Positions 11,880 through 22,838 of a DNA stretch of 64,000 bases are shown here, one piece after another. The notes beneath the pieces were generated by a model that searched no databases, was not told the origin of the DNA, and worked only from the letters and a program-made list of their open reading frames with translations. Every line of letters begins with the position of its first letter. Position 1 is the stretch's first letter. Source of the DNA: Stropharia rugosoannulata. Its lineage: Eukaryota; Basidiomycota; Agaricomycetes; Agaricales; Strophariaceae. The translations under genes were made by a program, and so were the position numbers. The DNA lies in the NCBI GenBank assembly GCA_028532985.1, contig JANCIK010000002.1:4030001-4094000 (forward strand), read 5' to 3'.

Positions 11880-13938
11880 ATGTTCGACATCACCATTCTG
11901 GCCCTGGTTATTCTGTCTGCTCTCATCTATGTCTATGTTGTGCGCCGACGCGATGTATGTTTATTCTCTTGCAAGCAAAAGGCGCCGTTGTTGACGATTA
12001 CTATGTACAGCTAGATCATATACCTACTGTTGGATTTTCTGACCCACTTCTATCCTGGATATCTTCAGTGCGTTTCATATTCCACGTCACAGACATTTTG
12101 TCGGAGGGCTACGCTCGTGTTAGTGAAAATTCAGCCTCGTATCGTCTAGCTCACTCAACGAGTTCTGTAGTATCCTGGGGGCGCCTTCAAAATCCCAATG
12201 ATAGATGGCTGGATTGTGGTTTTAAACGGGGACCACCACGTAAAAGACCTTGCCCGCGCCAGCCTTGATGTGCTGAATAGCTTCAAAAGCACGTCGACTG
12301 TAAGTTACCCTTACTCGCTCGCAACTTGCTCGACTTTTATTTCTCCGCACTGACTCTGCTCACCGTCAATTGGCTCAGTTCCTGCAATACAAACATACCC
12401 TTGGGGAACCCGTTATACGAAGCCAATATCATGCCAGTGTTATTCGAACATCGCTCACTCGTAACATTGGGACAAGGTTTGAGGATATCCATGATCAAAT
12501 TATTCAAGCATACAAAGACGGCATCCCGTGCAGGGGAAATGGTGAGGGGTCCCTCCTGTTAGTGGAATATTCCATACCAACCTAACTTCTTCGTAGAATG
12601 GATGGCTGTGCCAGCAGTTGACCTGCAGGTCGACGTGATCTGTAAGATAACGTCCCGATTTTTCGTCGGAAAGCCACTGTGTATGATATTTGGTCACACG
12701 CACGCTCGACTTTACCTCACTTATTCAATAGGTGATAATGTCAAATTCCGATCGATATGTGAACAGGCTGCTTTTGAAATATTCAAGGGTCGTTTTATTA
12801 GGCTTTTTCCGGAGATTTTGAGACCGTCAGTCCATGATATTCCTTGTGAGCGGTCAGCGTCTTACGTTGCTTAGGTTCGCTTCGAGAATTGTTACCGGTG
12901 TTCATGGATTGCGTGCTCAAATGGAAGAATTTATTGGCCCTATTATCAAACAACGACTGGAGCAGGAGCAGTCGTACGGACCAGAATGGAAAGAAAGACC
13001 GGTGATTAATTTCTATCGTTTAGTTAACTCATCGTAATTGATAGTATATTCCAGAACGACATTATATCTTGGCTTATTGACGGAGCCAGGGCAGCGAAAC
13101 AACCTGTTACAGTTGGCGATATCAGCAGTAGAATTCTGTTGGTAAGCTTCGGCGCCATTCATACCTCTTCTGCTGTAAGTCTGTCTCGTAATCGATGTTC
13201 GTCATTCTGATGTGGGACTTGACTATAGACCTTCACCGCTGCTCTCTATCAGTTATGCCTGGCCCCCCAAAGCATACGGGAGATTCGCGAAGAAGTGGAA
13301 TCTGTCACTAAAGACGAAGGGTGGTCCAAGGATGCGCTCTCCAGAATGCATAAGCTCGACAGCTTCTTCCGCGAGTCGCAAAGGATGCACTTTTTATCGA
13401 CTCGTAAGTCCCCGCCAACTACAAGTGCCTACATAAAAAGCCTTCTGAAAAACACTTGCTACTTTAAGTTCCTGTTGGTAGGACCACCCTTCGTGACTTC
13501 ACATTTTCAGACGGTCTTTGCGTCCCAGCAGGGACGTCTATGGGGATCAATGTATACGCTAGACACCTTGACGAAGCTCATTACGAAAATGCGCATGACT
13601 TTGAAGGTTTCAGGTACGCCCGGGAAGACGGGGAGGGCCAACCGCCAGTCACCGGTCCTACAGTAGACTATCACCCATTTGGGCATGGCAGAGCGGCCTG
13701 GTGAGCAACATTGTGACCTTATGTAGTTATAGTCTGCCATAACGCCGATTTGAATTTGGAAATCACCAGCCCAGGACGCTTTTTCGCAGCCACCGAACTT
13801 AAGCTGATGATGGCTCACCTCGTCCTGCACTACGATTTCAAACTCGAGAAAGATGAATATCCTTCGGCACTAATCATCGAGTCTCATTCAGTTCCGGACC
13901 ATAGCGTGAAGGTCTTGTTCAGGAAACGAATGGATTAA
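11880..13938 (+). CDS. Cytochrome P450 monooxygenase
   Basis: This is a complete 491-residue P450, a haem-thiolate monooxygenase that should sit in the ER membrane and use electrons from cytochrome P450 reductase. Eleven exons were placed: 11880-11954, 12011-12118, 12171-12299, 12379-12541, 12597-12680, 12732-12825, 12875-13001, 13055-13174, 13229-13403, 13469-13700 and 13770-13938; all junctions are GT-AG and phases match. Visible hallmarks are an N-terminal membrane anchor (ITILALVILSALIYVYVV), the stretch HIPTVGFSDP, an I-helix segment SFGAIHTSSATF, the K-helix ExxR in FFRESQR, and the haem loop FGHGRAACPGRFF, whose Cys codon is split by the last intron. The HIPTVG and FGHGR..CPGRFFA forms recall ent-kaurene-oxidase/trichothecene-type fungal P450s; the substrate is unknown. 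It is convergent with the CE15 gene, 180 bp away. Confidence 0.88.
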
Positions 13939-14118
13939 GTGACTTGTTCTGATGGGTCTTTGCGATGTATATTATGTTGTTAACGTTGACAATCTGACTA
14001 AACCCAGATATGGGATTCGAATATTCAAGCTCGCTCTCATTACATTTAAGTATTACGGGACGCTACGAAAGCAAAACACCTAAAGAATTTTTTTAATTCA
14101 GATCATAGAAATTGACCC

Positions 14119-15400
14119 CTAATGCAAGCGGGGAACACTCCAGTCAATCCATTGCGAAGCCACAAACCCGTTGTCGTTTGGTACATCGGTGGTAATGACG
14201 CTTGTGTTGGTGTTCTGACCAAAGAAAAACTTGTCGAAAAACGCGCTCAACTGGTCCTGTTGAGAATCTGGGAATGCACAGTGGGCGTGGTTCCCCACTC
14301 CAGAGAATCCCATGCGATCGGGGACACCAAGGGCTTGCCACACCTTGTTCGCCGTGCTCATGCACCCGAAGTTAGACTCAGGCCCAAGCCAATCGATTCC
14401 AGTGTTGTCAATGACGAACAACGCACGGGGAGCAATCAAGCCAGCAAGCATGTGGTGGTCGAACGGCAGGAGAGTGACATTGTTCGAGAAGGCTGCGAAC
14501 TCCTCCGAAAACCAGACGTTCTCCATGACGATTTCTGAGGCTGTTTGTGTATCAATACCGCTTGCAAGCATAGCATCGGAGATGCGCCAGCAACCCTCGC
14601 CACCGGAACCGGACTCTTGTGGTATGGTGAGCAAGATACGGTCATCGAAAGCACCCGCAACGAGCGCTCCCTTGCCGTTGCGCGAGCAGCCGGTGACACC
14701 GAGGCGCTTGAGGTCGATGTGCGCGTCGGGCGTTTGCTCTAGGACATCGATGATGCGGCTGATTGCCCACGACCAGGCTGTCATTGCAGACGCAGTCGCA
14801 TTCACGCCGAAGACGTTGTAGAAGTCACCAATTCCTCGGCTTGTCGCGTCGTTCTGGAGTGCAATCACATCGTTGTCGAATACGAGTGTGGCGACGTTAT
14901 CTGGGATGGGAATGCTGATTCCACCGACACCAATGACACCGGGGAAGGGCGCTGTGCCGTTCTGAGGTAGGGTGATGGTGACATTAAAGGACATGGATTT
15001 GCCCTCGTGGGTGGCGTCAACAGTGAGGGTGTCCCCATTGAGGGTGCCTTTGACTATCTCAGGCTTCGGTGGGAGGGTGCCCAGTTCGATTTCCTGGAAG
15101 AGCTGGTTAATTTGCTCTCGGCGGCATGACCATTCAGCCTTTGTGTTGACGCGGGCACCGCTAACGAACTTGAAAGGGTCGGGGAGCTTGGTGTCGTTGA
15201 CGAGGTGCAAGTGAGCAAGGGACGGCGTCGATGGACAGTTCTTAGCCGTCGGAAGGCTGAAATCTGGGGCGGGTACGGCTGTTGAATTAAGTGGGCGCAA
15301 TCAGTCTCTACAAACGAATGGGGTATTATGTTGAAGACATACTTGCCGACAGCACTGGCAGTGCCAGGACGAGTGCTACGAGCGCTGACTTGAATGCCAT
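14119..15400 (-). CDS. 4-O-methylglucuronoyl methylesterase (CE15)
   Basis: CE15 esterases cut ester bonds between lignin alcohols and glucuronic acid side chains of xylan. The protein is 405 residues from two exons (15343-15400 and 14119-15278). A secretion signal is plain (MAFKSALVALVLALPVLSA). The nucleophile serine lies in GCSRNGKGA (about residue 218), the acid in IPQESGSGG (about 241), and the histidine in GNHAHC near the C-terminus, giving a full catalytic triad. Cys residues typical of the fold (NCPS, SCRR, GCWR, FGCM, AHCAF) are present. There is no CBM1 module or linker, so this is the single-domain form. Several N-x-[ST] sites suggest glycosylation. The gene lies tail to tail with the P450 gene. 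A TATA box lies about 56 bp upstream of the ATG. Confidence 0.92.
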
Positions 15401-15455
15401 ATCGCTTTGTAACAGTAATTTGAATGAGTGGCATTTGGAGGCGCCTTTGCTGATG

Positions 15456-15462
15456 TTTTATA
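15456..15462 (-). promoter_or_regulatory. TATA box of the CE15 gene
   Basis: On the minus strand the sequence TATAAAA lies 56-62 bp before the esterase ATG, a usual place for a TATA element in a strongly regulated secreted-enzyme gene. The call is by sequence only. Confidence 0.5.
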
Positions 15463-17343
15463 CTCGTTCTTCGCAGCAACAACGGGACAACATACATCCA
15501 ACGGCCCGTTTTCTTCAACTTTGTCTGCCTTCGAACTTGCTTCGAATACCTCTGTAACTCCTTAACCGTCATGGAGCTCCACGTGCATTACTATTGATAT
15601 TCTCCGGCCACGCAGGTCATGAGTGGCAGGGACACGTTCTCTGTGCTCCATGAACGAGAAGTACTCAGAGAAGCTGTGCATTGCGGCCCGTAGGTGAGAT
15701 GCTGGGGAAGCTATGTCATTCATTTTCGTGCCGTTCTTCGTGGCGCTACATGATTTTTCTTGATCGGAGACTCCAATCGTTGACCAGACGGCAGACACAC
15801 TGTCAGAGCGAGAGCTATAAATTCCAAGCAGCTGAGTCAAGCAGTTGCCAGAACATTACAGATAATCTTCTATCTCTGTTAGGGTGTACATCATGCAGAT
15901 CACCTATTTTATCTTTTCGTTATATGGCAGTTATGTATTGAACAACGGGCGCTCACGTTGCAAACAAGATATAGAAATACTATGCGATGACAGACTAGCT
16001 CCGATGTTCTTCAGCAGTGTGGGTCATCTGACAAAAACGCGGTTTGAGGAAGTCCATATAGCCTATATAAAGAACTTCCAATAGGACCAAGAAGTCGATA
16101 AAAATAACCTCCCGCTCCTCAAAGTTCCGTTAGTGACTGTAATGACCGGCCAGAATCTAAGGCAAAGGAGTAGCTGGTGATTGAATTTCATCATCTGACA
16201 TCTCTTGCTGCTTACTTTTAATAGAGCAAACGGCAAGCAAATCTGATTTCTCTCTGGATTGAGCCCGATGCAATTTCCCGGTGTATTACCGTCAACAAGT
16301 GTAATGCATTGTACTACGGTGTATGTATGCCTGATCTGGCATTTTCGTGAACCACAAAATTTAAATCGTTGATCTTACATTGCTTGACAAAAAATTTCAT
16401 TGGTGGTACAAATATTTTCCGCAAGTGGCAAGGACGGAATTAGCAATGCACTTATGGGCGCCTATCTATCTCCCTTGGCATAGGTACGCCAAGCCACAAA
16501 GAAGTGCAGCTCAACGTTTCAACTTCAAAACGCGGTTGTACTTATACTGGCCCAGATATATAAAGGCCCTGTTACCCTTCAATTGCTATGGACTGTGTGG
16601 CACTGCCAGCTATGGCGTAGTAGTCAAATCATCTTGTGTCATGGCATACAATGATGACCATTTTGGCCGAGGCAGAGATACGTTTTGTTTTGTGAGGCGA
16701 CGCTGACTACATTCATTGCATGACAATCTCCTTGTAAGGCCTAGCACCTTTCGACTGGTAACGGCGATGTTCTAATATCCCATCAGAATGCTTGACATAC
16801 TTGTACTGCTACCGAACCTATGTCGACGTGCATGGAATACCCACTTTAGTGCTCGAATATTCTACTACGCTGCATTTCATTCGATGCATTCCACGCGTTG
16901 TCGTTTTCAAAGAAATTACAACAGTTCAGTGTAAAGAACTCTAAAGAACTGCATGACATCCATGTCCGTGAAGCCCGATCGATGCTGCTGGGAAGGCGGT
17001 CGCTACATAGATGAACATCACCGGTCTTTTCAATTTCAAGTTACATTGTATGAGATGTCTACTCTACTATATCCCACACATTCAGTACAATCCCGCCACG
17101 CGGGAACCTCCATCCTTAGAACTGAATTACAGCTGGATATGATCGACATTGGTTAGAATCAAGTTGGATGTGAATACATACATACTATGCCATGAAGGCT
17201 TGTACACGCCGACGGGCCTCGGACAGCGCTAGCTGGGTGGTCTGCCGTGATTTGCGCCACTACTGAAGGACTCAACTTAAGCGTTGTTGTCAAATAGAGG
17301 AGATCACGTTTTTAAAGGCGTAGCATTCAAGTGAACCAACTTG

Positions 17344-17548
17344 CACTACTGGCGCCGACTCATGTTTGGTGGTCAAAGATATGCCATCAAACATGTACAT
17401 ATGGCTCACAAAAAGGTGGCAAAAGATCTCGGGGTTTCCTTAAATGGCAAGGGCAATGCCTGTTTGCTCACCAAAACGATGCCACCGAAAACATGACATG
17501 TATGAAGACACCTTGTTGGTCACTAAAAACAGGTCGGCGCCAGCAGTA
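17344..17548. mobile_element. CACTA-like MITE, second family member
   Basis: A 205-bp element has 16-bp inverted termini: cactactggcgccgac on the left and, read on the other strand, tactgctggcgccgac on the right. It is flanked by TTG on both sides (17341-17343 and 17549-17551). Inside are sub-terminal motifs such as cacaaaaaggtggc and caccaaaacgatgccacc, like those of the element in the HET gene. It has no coding capacity. Confidence 0.8.
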
Positions 17549-17626
17549 TTGTCAGACAGAAATTGTTAAAGTGCTTACTACTTGGCTTTGAGAAGCGGTA
17601 ATATATGCCTTGACACAATCAAATAG

Positions 17627-17751
17627 GGGCGGTAAAGGGCAGCGGAATGGTTAAGGGGATGATGAGGGGTTTTTTAGGTGTAGCCTACCTCGAGGGACTG
17701 CGATCGGGCACCTAGCGAATACACTTCGTTGATTACAAAAAAAAAAAAAAA
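17627..17751 (+). mobile_element. SINE-like retroelement with target duplication
   Basis: A 125-bp insert ends in a run of 15 A (17737-17751) and is bounded by the identical 15-mer gacacaatcaaatag at 17612-17626 and 17752-17766. An A tail plus a long target duplication is the mark of LINE-driven retroposition. The core gtgtagcctacctcgaggg (17678-17696) recurs at 38.1 kb. A weak A-box-like tggttaagggg lies near the 5' end, but no proper B box, so the source RNA is uncertain. Confidence 0.85.
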
Positions 17752-18230
17752 GACACAATCAAATAGATCTGTGACTTGTCATTCGAGCGATTATGGTTCA
17801 CTTCCCAGCCTCATGTTACTCTTTGCATGGTCCAAGATGTTACTTGTCATGCATGGCTTCTAAACATGTTTTAACTGAATACCAAACAGGTTGATAAGCG
17901 ACTATCGATAAGCCCTAGACAGAGAGTATTAATGTCCATAGAATCAGTGAACACGCGGCCGTTACGCGAGAACGGGTGTCTATTGCTCTATGTGTGTAAA
18001 TACCATAATTAAATACAAACAACAATGCGAGAGAAGGTACAGAATGAAGAAATTAACATGCGGAGAAGCAAAACACGACGACGACGAACAACAATTACTA
18101 CATGTAACAAGAGGTAAGTAATGATAATCTAGAGATGAGAAAATGAACGGGTAACAGAGTTACGATTCAAACACGAGGCTTGATAGCGGTGATACTCTAG
18201 AATCAATATAAATAGATTGCGTTGAAGGAA

Positions 18231-19281
18231 TCATGAAGTCATAATAGTCGTGGCAGCGGCTGACGCCAATGTGCAATTAGTAGGCAGGCGATATGAGTGA
18301 GATTGGATTGAGGCTGGGATGAGCTCTAGGTCGTGTGATGCAGAAACACTGACAACGAGGGGTTTGGGATGGAAGAGGAGGGTCACTCGCCCCAGCTCAT
18401 AGTTAACGGCCCAACGTTGTAAAATTGAACGTCTGCGGGCGTCTACACAAAGATTGAATAATTGTGTATGAAATGAAGTGATTGATATACGTACCAGTTT
18501 GCGTGGTTCGCTCGATTGGGTTGAATCAGTAGCTTGTCCTGAAGAAGCTTCTTCATAGGCATTCTTCATCAAAGGAAGCCCAGACGGATTAGAACCCCGT
18601 ACTGCTTGGCGCCCGCGTTCAGCTATATCAAGATGAGTAACTAGTCGGATGTTGAGCGTGGGCCTCGGTCGGGGTTGCACAGCAGTCGGGGACCGCGAGA
18701 GTCTGTCCGAAGCAAAGCTAGGTTCCATTATACTCGAAGAAGGTGCAGTAGAGAACCACTGATCGTGATCAAAGTATGGGTTTGGATGTCGCCTTCTCTT
18801 GCGTGCACTGGTTCGATTAGTGTAGACATCATAGTATGTCTGACTGGGGTGATACCCTTCATCGTCGTCCTCCGGAGGCTCAGAAATCGACCGGGAGACG
18901 GAGGTTTCGACAGGAATTAATCGATTATGCAAGTTGAAGGGCAGGTTGGAAGCAACATTGACCATTTTCCTGATTCTGTTATCAGCGCGGTCCTTTAGAA
19001 AGGTAATAGTTTGCCAGCATACCCTTCCTTCGCCCGCACTATCTCGTTTAATCTTGCTTGGAAGTTGAAATAGTCAATGTATGCTTGATCTCTATATAGA
19101 CGGGATGGTTTATTGAAATCGAATAAAATCATTTATGTTAAGAAAACAAAACATACTGGTTTACAGGAGGTTCAATGATACGAGGAATGAGATGTGAGGT
19201 TTCGTCATATTGTCCCTCCGTTACCGGGACTGGTGGGGTATTGGAGCAGCAAAATAATCCTTGCAGAAAGACAAGAGCCAT
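18231..19281 (-). CDS. Hypothetical protein, possible LAMTOR1-like adaptor
   Basis: Three exons (19157-19281, 19023-19091, 18231-18969) give 310 residues with matching phases. The N-terminus is short and carries a Cys pair (LQGLFCCSN) followed by YDETSHLIPRIIEPP, then YIDYFNFQARLNEIVRAKEGKMVNVAS. A Cys-containing lipid-anchor-like start, a DETSHLIP-type acidic segment and a helix ending in a KMV[ND]V-type motif recall LAMTOR1/Meh1, which tethers the Ragulator/EGO complex to the lysosome or vacuole for TORC1 signalling. Against this, residue 2 is not Gly (no myristoylation site in this model) and the C-terminal 240 residues, with an acidic PPEDDDEG patch, a basic RKRRR and Ser/Pro-rich parts, exceed the usual length. 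The long last exon may hide introns. The start at 19281 is the first ATG in frame with the Cys pair. Confidence 0.45.
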
Positions 19282-19659
19282 AGCAGAGTGGAGGCGAACG
19301 GCCACAGGGACGGAGGGTCTAGTGCAGTCACCCTATGTTGGCTGCGTTTGTCATGTCATCTACTTACAGGATAAAAGGGTCGCCGTCCCGTCGCCTCAGA
19401 CCGTTCTGAAAGATTATATTTATTTGTAATCGCGTATCTACTTGTTCGCGAGGATTTGTATGTGGTTTATAATTGGTAATAATCCTTCCTTGATCCTTCC
19501 TTTAAGTCGTAAGACAACCCAAATTCGACCTTCAATAAGCTCCCCTCGAAGTTCTCCGTGATGTCCCAGAAGTTGACTTTGTAATTGTTGTACAATGGCT
19601 CCAAATATTTTTTGTATTCGTCTTTTATCACCCAGTTTTCAGTGTCGTTGGCAGCATCT

Positions 19660-19941
19660 GTGTGGCTCGTCAAAATCATAGGACACTTTACCGACTATAA
19701 GAGCCAAGGACAAAATTTAGGGACAATAATAGTTGACATTGGAAAATCATTTCCGTTAACGACTTTTCACGTTTACGTGGCATTGTCAAGGAGCCGGGGA
19801 AGACAGAACATACGACTTCTACGCGACTTCAATGAGAAACTGTTTACGGAGCACCCTAACGAAGAACGTCGCCAAGAAATGATACGATTGGAAGAGTTGG
19901 CCTGCTTAACAAAAGAAAAATTATGTCGCGGTGAATTGTAA
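19660..19941 (+). pseudogene. C-terminal fragment of PIF1/Helitron-type helicase
   Basis: The frame ending at 19941 reads FTDYKSQGQNLGTIIVDIG, then YVALSRSRGRQNIRLLRDF, followed by a Lys/Glu-rich tail. These are the last conserved helicase blocks of PIF1-like helicases, which in Agaricomycetes are mostly Helitron RepHel proteins or their derivatives. The Walker A and B motifs and the Rep domain are absent upstream, where the sequence is not coding. It is a 5'-truncated remnant; whether it is transcribed is unknown. Confidence 0.75.
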
Positions 19942-22838
19942 CAATTCTATAGTCCCTGTAAAAGTACAAGAGACACGATAGATACGAATATATGAATTGT
20001 TTACCCCCAGAATACATACATTGGAGGTTATCTAATCTTATCCGTACATTATCTAATCTTATCAATTGAAAAGATTCATTGGTATCGTACCAACATTGGT
20101 CAGCAGGATCCCGGTTGCAAGCTCTACTATGTTGTTTGTACATATTATGCGACCAAAATAGGTCGAATTCAGACCGAGTGGGACCTTAGCTTTCAGCACG
20201 GTGATTGCTGAAATGATGTATTTGGTGCTGTGTGGTTGTGGCGCTTCGACAGCATACTCACCGGCCCGGTCACCCGATGGGCCCAGTTCTATTCTCCACC
20301 TCCGCCCTCATAAGGACGAGGCTGTCAAAACTTGTCAAAGGTGCTCAAGTTGAGCTCAAGCGCTCATTCCAAATATACATTTTCATTACTTCTTCTAGTC
20401 ACATTATCATCAGCAAATAGGGAGACATTTAGACTGTATGAACTCTTCATTACAAACTGCCATCTAGAGGCCCGGTAACTTCCTCTGTATATTCTATATT
20501 CTCGTGACAGTATCCAAGTGTCATAAGGTGTCATATTATTGGTATGTGCTCGGATACATATCTGGTTCGGAATGGTTTTCAAGACCCGAGCTAGGCCCAC
20601 GCTAAGATGATAGACTGTGCTCGAGGCTTAAGTTAAGTGTACATCAACTATGATTTAAGGCTGGTGAAATCATCAAGGTATATAATATTCAAATTGTTCA
20701 AATACCGGAGGTGACCTTCTTTCCTTTCCTGAAGTTTTCTTCTCATGGAAGACAGAACCAAATCAGAAGCCCCCCTAGATGACCGACCCTCTACAGTTGC
20801 TGGCAATTGAAATCCTGCCATACAATTTCACGAAGAACAGAAAGCTGGCCTGCCGAATCCGGGATCTTCACATTCTAAGCTTACATATCGAGCATTATCA
20901 CACGAATACGCTCGGCGCCCGGCGACCAACCGAAGCAAGGTGAGCGCCCATAAGTCAACCCTTTACATCTACGTTTCGCTGCCTCTTGTACCATAATCAA
21001 GCTGCGCAGGAAGAGAGTCGTTCGAGGATATAGGTGACTGCGGCTACTAGCTGCGGCGCCGTACTATCTGCTGGACGCACGCAACCGCGCAACGACTCGC
21101 CACTACGAAATAGCTACAAGCTGCCACGCCTGTCATATTCGCGGTTGCGCAGATAAAAATAAAAATATCTGACCAGACAATTTGAACACCATCTGCTCAT
21201 TTGTCAAGTAACCACCTTCATGGAATCGGGCATGGACTCTGTTCAGGCTGAGTGCGTTTAGCTCAAACTGGATATAATCTATTTTAGTTTTGGAACACAC
21301 ATACATAAAACGCTGTTTCCGTCCTTCATTCCTCGCTCTTCCTTGTTCATTGGAGATTCTTGATTCGTATTGCAAATTCTTGCATGCGTCAGTACTAGTC
21401 TGAAGGCCGATTAGATTAGATTAAAGTTGTACAAAGTGTAAGCTTGCGAGCTCTTCGGATGATTCTTGGCATCGGCTGTTGTAGAGTCTCCGATTCGCGC
21501 ATGATCCGCTGTTTCAGATGGAGCGTGAGTATATATGGTCGGACGGGTACTCCCGGCGTACGCCCGTCGGTGGTAGCCAGGACATATGTACGAGGATCCT
21601 ATTCTCTTTTCACGTTTAATGTTGGCGGACTGTCAATCCCTTGGGCGGCGAATAGAGTTTTGGCTGTCCTACGTATTTCTAAATCGATTTTAACGTCCAT
21701 CGGAGCCGTTGTAAGTATAATCAGACCGCCTCTTTCGCCCCGCGATGCAAGTTTCAAAAGAAGTTCAGGGGAATTCACAGCCCTAGGACGGCATGTCTTC
21801 TGGCATGTGTATCATGCGGTCCAAGTGGTGCCGCCACACCATGTGAGCAGAGTATACTAAGTCTATCCAAATCCGGCGGGGCCAGTCTCCAATGCAGGCG
21901 GAATCTTTGATCTACACATTACGCCCGTCAGCGAGGAAAAAAGCCTTCAATGGAGTGTTCCTGAAGTGAAGAGCAGAACATGTTTTGTTTGGCCGAGAAG
22001 ATCCTATGGAACTATCTACAACGGCACCGCAACGCAACATCAACGGATAGCGCTTCCCAGCGAGCACAAGGACGCGCAGCTCATCAAGTGCGCTGCGTAG
22101 TTCTGAAGGGCGACTGCGCACAAAATCTATATCGCGAGCTTCTCCATCCGCTTATTGTCTCTTTAATTTATCAGACTGCGCGCGCAGTGTTGTTATCTCT
22201 TCATGAACGTTGGGGGTATGAGGGTCTGAGTCATGTACTTGTTTCCTTGTACGAGAAGAAAATCAGAATCTGATATGTCAGTAATGTTCGGAGCGAGACC
22301 CGACAGTCAGTTTGCTCCCTTAGATTTCTGCTGTATACCTTCCAAGTACAAATGCGTGCTGATGGATTTGACTTTGCCTTACGTAGAAATAAGCGTTATG
22401 CCAGGATACACACCTGCTGACCTGAGTACAAGTTCTCATCCCCATAATGATCCCGTAAGTTAATTGTCTTGTGGGGTTGAAACGTGTGCAAGGGGTCAGG
22501 AATGGTGTAATGACTGGTAAAATACCAGCCACGAAGGTCTGCGACCAAAATTTATCGAAAGTAATAAATACAGCAGGGTAGGCAAACCGTTCATAGACAA
22601 TATAATATGTAAATGTATGATACAAGTTAGTGTCCTTTTCGAGTCAAAAGTGTCCAGTGGCAGCTGTATGTAGACGTAGTATTACTTGAAGGTCGTACGA
22701 ATGTCCCGGTATATAGTCCATAAAACAAAGGAATGAGCGTATGGCAAAATTGTCCATGGTCGTAGTATACGGTGAGCGAGTCAGTGAGTGGAGTGGAGTG
22801 TCCATTAGGCATTGGGCATTAATGAGGGAAAGAATACA
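19942..22838. other. No supported gene
   Basis: Around 22.1 kb a minus-strand frame (22121-21912, extending upstream in spirit to about 22220) reads VRSRPSELRSALDELRVLVLAG and resembles the end of a coiled-coil protein, but stops break it upstream and no splice model joins it. A plus frame at 21444-21860 has Arg/Ser-rich composition without motif. I regard the region as relic-bearing intergenic DNA. Confidence 0.35.

Larger units (their letters stand above)
15463..18230. other. Gene-free stretch carrying small transposons
   Basis: Apart from the two short elements at 17344-17548 and 17627-17751 I find no gene. Open frames are short and show no motifs. From 15.9 to 17.3 kb composition is mixed; the 450 bp before the minus-strand gene at 18.2 kb probably hold its 3' untranslated region. 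Confidence 0.45.

Noticed and set aside
14122..14821. Plus-strand frames across the CE15 gene
   Set aside because: They are antisense shadows of a GC-rich coding exon; the minus strand has the full catalytic triad and signal peptide.
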